Shown here one piece after another: positions 19,191 through 25,150 of a stretch of DNA of 25,150 nt. How positions within the stretch are numbered: position 1 is the first letter of the stretch; each line of letters begins with the position of its first letter. The position numbers were made by a program, and so were the translations under genes. The stretch covers positions 101,580-126,729 of the forward strand of contig JBNGIS010024437.1 in the NCBI GenBank assembly GCA_049999725.1. Reading direction: 5' to 3'. The notes beneath the pieces are model-generated. The model saw only the letters and a program-made list of their open reading frames with translations, searched no databases and was not told the DNA's origin. This DNA is from Haplomitrium mnioides. Its lineage: Eukaryota > Marchantiophyta > Haplomitriopsida > Calobryales.

Positions 19191-19780
19191 TCAACTTCAT
19201 TCCAAAAGTTATATATAATTTACAAGGGCTAGGTAGGGAAAACAAAGGTGACTTGGAAAAATTCAAGCATGCATCCATGAATTTTTATGATTTCAGCCTA
19301 AAATGAAATTGATCACAATAAAACAAGGTTATGTCAAGGAAAGCATGCTTGTCTTGGACTCCAACCTAAGGAAAGCATGTTTCTCTTGACTCCAATCTAA
19401 GGTCATCCCAAAAGCTAAAAAGGGCTGATGAGATGAAGACACTCAATAATTGAGGGGCAAATGACAAGACCTATGCTCAGCCCTTGCATCACATTCAACA
19501 TTGATAGATCATTCAATATTAATATTGTGGGGTCACACATCATTTCTGTTTGCTGCCTTCTGAACTAGCAATTTCTGTGAGCAAATCAATATGTCTTGCT
19601 GGACAAGTGTTCTTTCTATCTAAAACCATCACTTTGAGGTTCCAATGGGAACCGTGTAGGGCTTTATGGGACTATTGAGGAACTAAACAATGAGAGAAAC
19701 TAACCAATTTCACAACTGCAGGTCAATTACAAGTATGTGAGTCAAGAAGTTAATAAACCTAGTACATACTTTAAAGAGTT
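19191..19780. other. Intergenic DNA, no gene; 32-bp imperfect duplication
   Basis: The word AAGGAAAGCATG...ACTCCAA is repeated at 19336 and 19368. A purine run followed by TG, GAGGGGCAAATGAC (about 19452-19465), has the look of a polypurine tract next to an LTR start, but no other LTR sign was found. No coding similarity is seen. Confidence 0.4.
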
Positions 19781-20260
19781 ATGTGAATAAAACTGAGAAG
19801 ACTAACAAGAGACAAGAGAATACAAAGTTAATAAAACCAATACTTTAAAGTTATGTGAATAAAATTGAGAAGACTAACAAGAGAATAAAAAAATTTTGAA
19901 AGGGAGAAGTAGAACTTAGATTCAAATGCATGTGAATTAAACTAAGAATACTAACAAGAGAATCCAAAAATTTTGAAGTAGAACTTTGATTCAAATACAT
20001 ATGAATAAAAATGAGACTAATAGGAGAATACCAAGAAATTCAACAAAAATATACTTGAATAAAAAGACTAATAAGAGAATACCAAAAAATTCAACAAAAA
20101 TACACGTGAATAAAACTGAGAAGAGTAATAAGAGAATAAAAAATTCAATAAAAATTGAAAGACAATGTAGAATTTAGATTCAAATAAAATTGAGAAGACT
20201 AATAGGAGAATAAAAGAAAATTCAACAAATTTTGAAGTAAAGAAGTAGAATTTAGATTCA
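19781..20260. repeat. A-rich degenerate tandem repeat
   Basis: Variants of GTGAATAAAACTGAGAAGAC and TAACAAGAGAATACC recur about seven times, 48-77 bp apart (near 19797, 19869, 19946, 20012, 20060, 20119 and 20190). The 63-residue open frame at 19986-20177 only translates this repeat. Confidence 0.75.
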
Positions 20261-20596
20261 ACTACTTCAAATACAATGGAGGCGGAAAAGAGAGGTTTGA
20301 AGGTAAAAGTATACTAGAAGAGCAAAAGAGATGTAAGAAGAGAAATAGAAGGGAAATAATAATAATAATAAGAGTTTAAACAAAAATAGATAGCTATCAA
20401 GGGATATGGGATATATGAGATAATCAATGGAAATCAACCTCATCTACATACATGTCTCATTCAAGATCCAAGTTAAATTGATTAGAGTAAGTAAATGCAT
20501 GAAAATTCTAATCAAATTATATGAGCAAACAAGATTAAAAAGGAGATAGATTGGGAGTGAACTCCATGCCTACAAACAATCAAAAAAGACTAGTGA
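20261..20596. other. AT-rich flank of the gypsy element, no gene
   Basis: No open frame or motif is recognised; there is a short AATAATAATAATAA run near 20357. The five bases before the LTR (20592-20596) are AGTGA, but the matching right flank is outside the window, so a target-site duplication cannot be tested. Confidence 0.5.
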
Positions 20597-20897
20597 TGTA
20601 ATAGTACAAGCATAAGATTGTACTATTTATAAGAAAATAGAGAGGAGTGAAGGAAGTGGTAGTGAGTCACTTTTAGGGTTAAGATTGGGTTACTTGCATT
20701 CGAAGTCACTTTTGGTATAGAGTCACCTTTAGGGCTGAAATGAAAAGTGACTTGTAAGAGAAGAAATAGGGATGACACACTCTTCTATTGTATAAATAGA
20801 AGGGCTTCTTAGCCCCACTCCTCATTTTGGAGTTCCTCTCAATTCGGTTTGGCTCTTTGGTTGTTTAGCTTTGGCTAACACTCTTGGCTTTGGTTCA
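20597..20897 (+). repeat. 5' LTR, 301 bp
   Basis: It starts TGTAATAGTACAAGC and ends TTCA one base before the PBS. The start matches the 3' LTR (24942) and the antisense relic (7286), with all three diverging exactly upstream of TGTAATAG. It contains CTATTTATAAG near the start, GTCACTTTT words, and one copy of a 44-bp unit that is doubled in the 3' LTR. Confidence 0.92.
20791..20798 (+). promoter_or_regulatory. LTR TATA box
   Basis: TATAAATA about 100 bp before the LTR end, the expected place for the U3 promoter. The same box appears in the antisense LTR relic near 7020. Confidence 0.6.
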
Positions 20898-20898
20898 T

Positions 20899-20910
20899 TG
20901 GTATCAAAGC
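20899..20910 (+). other. Primer-binding site, initiator-Met tRNA type
   Basis: TGGTATCAAAGC differs at one base from the usual plant TGGTATCAGAGC PBS and lies one base after the LTR end. Confidence 0.85.
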
Positions 20911-20928
20911 TACATTCTTTTTGGTGGA

Positions 20929-21825
20929 ATGGAGAATCAAGAAGGGAGTATGCAAGCGATGCAACAACAAGTTGAACATCTTTCTCACTTGCTAGAAGTT
21001 CAAATGCAAATGGAGAATAAGGCACATTTTCAAGAAGAAGAAAGTCATGTGCGGTTTCCTAAACCAAAAGCTTATGATGGGAAGACGGTTCATGGTGCAT
21101 CTGAGAATTTCTTATTTGATTATGAGCAATATTTTGAAGCTACCAATATAAGAGAGGATGGTAGAAGATATCTATTTGCTACAAGTCAGTTGGAAGGAGT
21201 GGCAAAGACTTGGTAGAGGTATCAAATTGAGCAAGCTCAACGTGGATTAGTCACTCCAATTGCTTCTTGGCAAGAGTTTAAAGAAGCGGTTAATCTAAGA
21301 TTTAGGGTTTTGATTGCTCCAAAGGTGGCAAGAGATCGTTTGGCATAATTGAAGCAACTTGGTACGGTAAAGAGCTATGTCACGCAATTTCAAAATATTA
21401 TTATGCAAATTCCTAATATAGGCAAGAGAGAAGCTTTGGATCGCTTTGTTCGGGGATTAAAGCCTCGCACTAGAATGGAAGTGACAATGAGAGAGCCCTC
21501 TCAACTAGAAGAAGCAATGAGTATAGCAAAACGATATGACTCGCTACTATCGACCAACAAGGCTAGGCCACGTCCATGTCCACAACAAGCTTTACCAAAT
21601 GTTCGTGTGCTAGCAAATGAGGTTGTACTTATGGAGATTGATGCGGCGCAGAGAGTGACACTCACTGATGGAGAGCGTGAGCATCTACACCAAAGTGGAG
21701 GATGTTTTTATTGTCGACAGCTTGGTCAAATGATTGCAAATTGCCCACGTTGCCAAGGTCGACTACGTGCTCTTGTTCAAGCAGCAGTTGCTGAAGAAAA
21801 TCAAGGAAACGACCGACCTCAGTAA
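20929..21825 (+). pseudogene. gag: gag of the gypsy element, two in-frame stops
   Basis: One frame from ATG 20929 to TAA 21823-21825, about 298 codons. The N-terminus is glutamine-rich (MENQEGSMQAMQQQVEHL), the core has FPKPKAYDGK, LEGVAKTW, ASWQEFKEAVNLRF and DRFVRGLKP as in Retrotrans_gag. Stops occur at 21214 (TAG directly after the AKTW tryptophan) and 21346 (TAA in the RLA-LKQLGT stretch). Both fit single C-to-T or G-to-A changes. The zinc knuckle CFYC...C near 21700-21745 has Gln where CCHC knuckles have His, so RNA binding would be lost even without the stops. It ends before the protease, which is in another frame. Confidence 0.85.
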
Positions 21826-21827
21826 AG

Positions 21828-22307
21828 ATAGTCGAGCGGTTTACTGAGAGCTTAATTAGTTCCAATGAAATGAAAAGCTCGACAAGAATTAGAAGGACTT
21901 TGTTTCATCTAGACAGTATGGTGGATGAGCATTCTTGTAGAATGTTGGTAGATTGTGGAAGTTCTAAAAATTTCATGTCACTACGTTTTGCAAACAAAAT
22001 CAAAGCTACGACTTTGCCTATCAAAGAAAGTTTTATGACTATGGCCGATAGCCAAAAACATGAGGTATTCCATTCTCACAAGCTATTTCTTCTTAGGGTT
22101 GGCAAAGATTATAAGGAATCTATGGATTTTGTTATTGCACCCGTACAGTATGATATTATTTTGGGCTTGCCTTGGCTTGAAGATCGTTCTGCTCAAGTTG
22201 ATTGGGCAAAACGCCAAATTGAAGTTACTTTACAAAGAAAGCAATTTCTTTTGAGGCGTCTAGCACCATTGGTGCAGAAGCCCAAATTAGTTCAGCATAA
22301 TGTTTGA
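21828..22307 (+). pseudogene. Retroviral-type aspartic protease of the gypsy element
   Basis: The frame is open from 21828 to TGA at 22305; the first ATG is at 21870. It contains SMVDEHSCRMLVDCGSSKNF, then ADSQKHEV and YDIILGLPWLEDR, the usual order of a gypsy protease with the ILGLPWL second motif. The active-site triplet reads DCG instead of DSG or DTG, a change expected to weaken or abolish activity. It is out of frame with both gag and the RT segment. Confidence 0.82.
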
Positions 22308-23875
22308 TGGAGAAAGAGTTGCTTGTCTTTGTTGTATGGATCAAGCCTATTGTGGACTTGAATAAGGAGGGAGGGAAATCTATACCGACCTTAATGATTG
22401 ATGATATCTTGAAGGAGTTTTCAGATGTGTTTCCGGATGATTTGCCAAAGGGATTACCAGATGATCGTGGAATGCCCTTTCCGATTAAGTTGATACCATG
22501 AATTATTTTGTATAATCGGCCTATATACATGTTATCGCCACAAGAGTTAGAAGAGCTTCGCAAGACTTTGACGAATCTTCTTGAGAAGGATTTCATTTAG
22601 CATAGTACTTGGCCTTGGGGAGCACCAGTATTCTTTGTACCAAAGAAAGATGGTGGATTTTGTCTTTGCACTTACTATCGTGGTCTGAACAAGCAAACCG
22701 TAAAGAATATCTATCCTTTACCGCGTATTGATGACTTGTTGGATCAACTAAATGGTGCGCGGTTCTTTTCGAAGCTTGATCTTTGAAGTGGTTATTGGAA
22801 AATTCCTATCAAGCCAAGTGATGTGGCGAATACAGCTTTTCGTACAAGGTATAGATATTTTGATTGGAAGGTTCTTACATTTTGTCTCACTAATACTCTG
22901 GCTATATTTATAGATCAAATGCATCGAATTTTTGATGGGTTATTGGATAAGTTAGTTTTGGTATTCTTGGATGACATTCTTATTTTTAGCAAAACTGAAG
23001 CTGAGCATCGCAATCATCTGAAATAAGTTTTGCAAAGATTGCGCAATTGGAAGTTTTATTGTAAGAGATTCAAGTGCAAATTTTGGAAGCAAGAGGTTAC
23101 TTACTTGCGGCACAAGGTGTCTGCGGATGGTATAAAGATGGAAGAAGAGAAAATCAAGGCTATTACTGAGTGGCCAACACCAAAGGAGGCAAAGGACATT
23201 AGAGCCTTCAACGGATTGGCAAGCTTCTATCGACAATTCATCCATTGTTGTGCACGTATTGCTACACCACTTACAGATCTGCTAAGTAAGGGGGTCAAGT
23301 TTCAATGGACCGCCAAATAGCAAACGGCATTTCAACAGCTCAAGTATGTAGTCTCTTCTCCTCCTATTCTACAGCCCTATGATCCAAATGCACCTTGTAT
23401 AGTTGATTTTGATGCTTCTAATTTTGCTATTGGAGCAATTTTACAACAAGAGTTTGATGATGGACTTCATCCAATTTCCTTCATATCACGCCGGTTGAAT
23501 GCAGCGGAAAGAAACTATTCCACAAGGGATCGAGAACAGTTGGCAATGGTTTATGCTACAAAAGTATGGAGGCATTATCTTTTGAGAAGACTTGTAGTTA
23601 TGCGCATAGATCACAAACCATTGTTACAACCAATCCATTTGGAAAATATGACAAGTCGCCATCACCAATGGGAGGATCAATTCCAACTCTTTGATATCAA
23701 GCTAGAGTACAAGTCAGGAAGGTTCCACACCATTCATGATGCACTGTCACAAAGGTCGGATCATCGAGTGAATACAATGGAGGTGAGCAACATTAGTATC
23801 TTACATTTAGATGAGCTAACTAGTGGGAGTTATCGTCAAAAACTACAAGAAGATACTTTCTTTAGTCTGGTTTGA
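22304..23875 (+). pseudogene. pol: Reverse transcriptase and RNase H of the gypsy element, five in-frame stops
   Basis: A single frame. [54 protein letters not shown] followed by a stop then SGYW, and VFLDDILIFSK near 22960-22990 (both catalytic Asp of the xxDD motif kept). RNase H: VDFDASNFAIGAIL, NYSTRDREQLAMVYA, RIDHKPLL and DALSQRSDH, with the acidic residues present. Stops lie at about 22499 (TGA), 22598 (TAG), 22784 (TGA), 23024 (TAA) and 23318 (TAG). Most fit a C-to-T change of a Gln or Arg codon. No frameshift is seen inside this segment, so it is a young-to-middle-aged corpse. Confidence 0.9.
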
Positions 23876-24941
23876 GCATGATTGGCCATCAAGGATAGTG
23901 AGTATCATTCTTTCTCCATTTGAGATGGTATTCTCTATCGAGGCCATCAAATATATGTTCCACAAGATGATACGCTTCGAATGGCTCGTTCCTATCTATG
24001 GGCATCTTGGAGTAGATATAAACTACAAAGTTGCTTCAATGCACTTGGTGGTGGCCTAACTTGGCTCTAGATGTTCGTGGTTTTGTTCGTTCGTGTGAAA
24101 GTTGTCAGCGAAAGAAAGCTTTAAATCAAAAACCAACGGGACTTCTTCAACCATTACCAATTCCTACTGCTCGTTATGAACATGTAAGTTTGGATCTTGT
24201 CACTTCACTTCCAACTACGCCTCGTAGGTTTACTGCTATTGTGGTGTTTGTGGACAAGCTAAGCAAGCATATTCATTTAGCGCCAACGGTGGATACAGTC
24301 GATGCTCCACAATTGGCAAAAATTTACTTTGATATTGTTTTTCGCCATCACGGAATGCCCAAGGTGTTAATATCTGATCGAGATCCACGTTTCACTGGAA
24401 AGCTTTGGCGAAAGTTATTCAAACTTCTAGGAACCAAACTTTCTATGTCTACTGCTTATCAGATAAGCAAACGGAGTGTGCTAATTGCACTGTAGAGGAT
24501 ATGCTTTGCGCGTTCATCAATGTTCATCACACCGATTGGGATAGTTTCTTATCGGCTGTGGAGTTTTTCTACAACAACTCCAAACAAGCAAGTACTGGGT
24601 TTTCTCCTTTCTTTCTTAATTTGGGTCAGCATCCTCTTGTTCCCAATGGTTTGCTTTCTCCTACTTCTTCTAATGTTCCAAGTATTTCTACTTTTTTGTC
24701 TCGTTTATCTTCTTCCTTGCAAGATGTTCACAACCATCTTACTGTTGCTCAAAATCGGTAAAAAAAATATGTTGATAGTCGTCGTCATGATTGCTCTTAT
24801 GTTTTAGGTGACCAAGTTATGTTATCCACTCATGATCTTCCATTGTCTCTAGATACTCAAGTTCGTAAGTTACCTCCTGCTTGGATTGGTCCTTTTTCTA
24901 TTTCTCAGGTTATTTCTCTTGTTGCTTATAAACTTGATCTT
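23876..24941 (+). pseudogene. Integrase of the gypsy element, frameshifted
   Basis: The HHCC zinc region is split: GHLGVDINYKVAS in frame 3, then WWPNLALDV and SCESCQRKKA in frame 1 after a frameshift near 24045. The catalytic core has LDLVTSLP (D at 24193), ISDRDPRFTG (D at 24376), then a short deletion near 24455-24465 moves the frame back, leaving QTECANCTVE with the catalytic Glu at 24474. Then FFYNNSKQASTGFSPF and, after a stop at about 24759, GDQVML and LPPAWIGPFSISQV, the C-terminal GPY/F domain. It runs straight into the 3' LTR with no stop codon, spacer or polypurine tract between. Non-functional. Confidence 0.88.
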
Positions 24942-25150
24942 TGTAATAGTACAAGCACAAGGTTGTGCTATTTATAAGAAAATAGAGAGGATTGAAAGAA
25001 GTGGTAGTGAGTCACTTTTAGGTTAAGATTTGATTACTTGCTTTTGAAGTCACTTTTGGTGGAGAATCACTTTTAGGTTACTTGCATTCGAAGTCACTTT
25101 TGGTAGTGAGTCACCTTTAGGGCTGAAATGAGAAGTGACTTGTAAGTGAA
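24942..25150 (+). repeat. 3' LTR, partial (cut by window end)
   Basis: It starts TGTAATAGTACAAGC like the 5' LTR and follows it, but a 44-bp unit (TTACTTGC...GAAGTCACTTTTGG...) is present twice, at 25034 and 25078, versus once in the 5' LTR. Point differences are also visible. The TATA box and 3' end are beyond the window. Confidence 0.9.

Larger units (their letters stand above)
20597..25150 (+). mobile_element. Ty3/gypsy LTR retrotransposon, inactive, 3' LTR cut by window end
   Basis: The order 5' LTR, PBS, gag, protease, reverse transcriptase-RNase H, integrase, 3' LTR is that of Ty3/gypsy (Metaviridae-type) elements, since integrase comes after RNase H. The internal region is about 4.0 kb (20898-24941). 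Pieces of all enzymes can be read in order, but in several frames: gag in frame 1, protease in frame 3, RT-RNase H in frame 2, integrase in frames 3, 1, then 3. At least eight in-frame stops occur. No chromodomain or polypurine tract is seen before the 3' LTR. An antisense LTR of the same family sits at 6940-7286. Confidence 0.93.

Noticed and set aside
22225-22596. Minus-strand open frame of 123 residues within the gypsy element
   Set aside because: It is the antisense shadow of the protease-RT region, which has clear family motifs on the plus strand.

Overview
This is nuclear DNA of a land plant, most likely a seed plant with a repeat-rich genome. The evidence is a plant-type signal peptide peptidase-like gene with 13 short GT-AG introns, relics of a chloroplast chaperonin-60 gene and of a membrin (Golgi SNARE) gene, and several decayed plant Ty3/gypsy elements. 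The species cannot be fixed from the sequence; a gymnosperm is possible but unproven. Nothing bacterial, viral or organellar is seen.

Layout. 1-2.5 kb: the 5' part of a decayed Ty3/gypsy element on the minus strand (broken gag, a possible primer-binding site, a possible LTR with an (AC)22 tract). 3.1-4.26 kb: a nested GC-rich minisatellite (about 37-bp units inside roughly 190-235-bp units), directly upstream of a TATA box. 4.4-6.35 kb: low-information DNA with recurrent GAGCA words. 6.35-6.8 kb: two fragments of a Cpn60-alpha gene lying head to head on opposite strands. 6.94-7.29 kb: an antisense LTR relic of the same family as the element at the right end. 7.9-8.2 kb: short hairpin and tandem repeats.

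8.83-13.41 kb, minus strand: the one apparently intact gene. It is a 14-exon signal peptide peptidase-like aspartic protease of 537 residues with signal peptide, PA domain, and the YD, GxGD and PAL motifs; every exon phase joins correctly. Its 5' flank is 13.41-13.62 kb.

13.7-17.2 kb: repeat-derived DNA with several internal duplications. 17.22-19.19 kb, plus strand: an intron-containing membrin pseudogene with several frame breaks, carrying a reverse-transcriptase C-terminal-like fragment in its second intron. 19.3-20.3 kb: A-rich degenerate tandem repeats. 20.6 kb to the window end: a Ty3/gypsy element with 301-bp 5' LTR, PBS, gag, protease, RT-RNase H, integrase and a partial 3' LTR. It is inactivated by many nonsense changes, frameshifts and loss of the polypurine tract.

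Only the protease gene looks functional. The rest records transposon insertion, gene-fragment duplication and tandem repeat growth around it. I found no convincing evidence of a new biological system; the best leads are the head-to-head Cpn60 fragments, the membrin relic with its nested RT fragment, the repeat-unit changes inside the LTR family, and the nested minisatellite.
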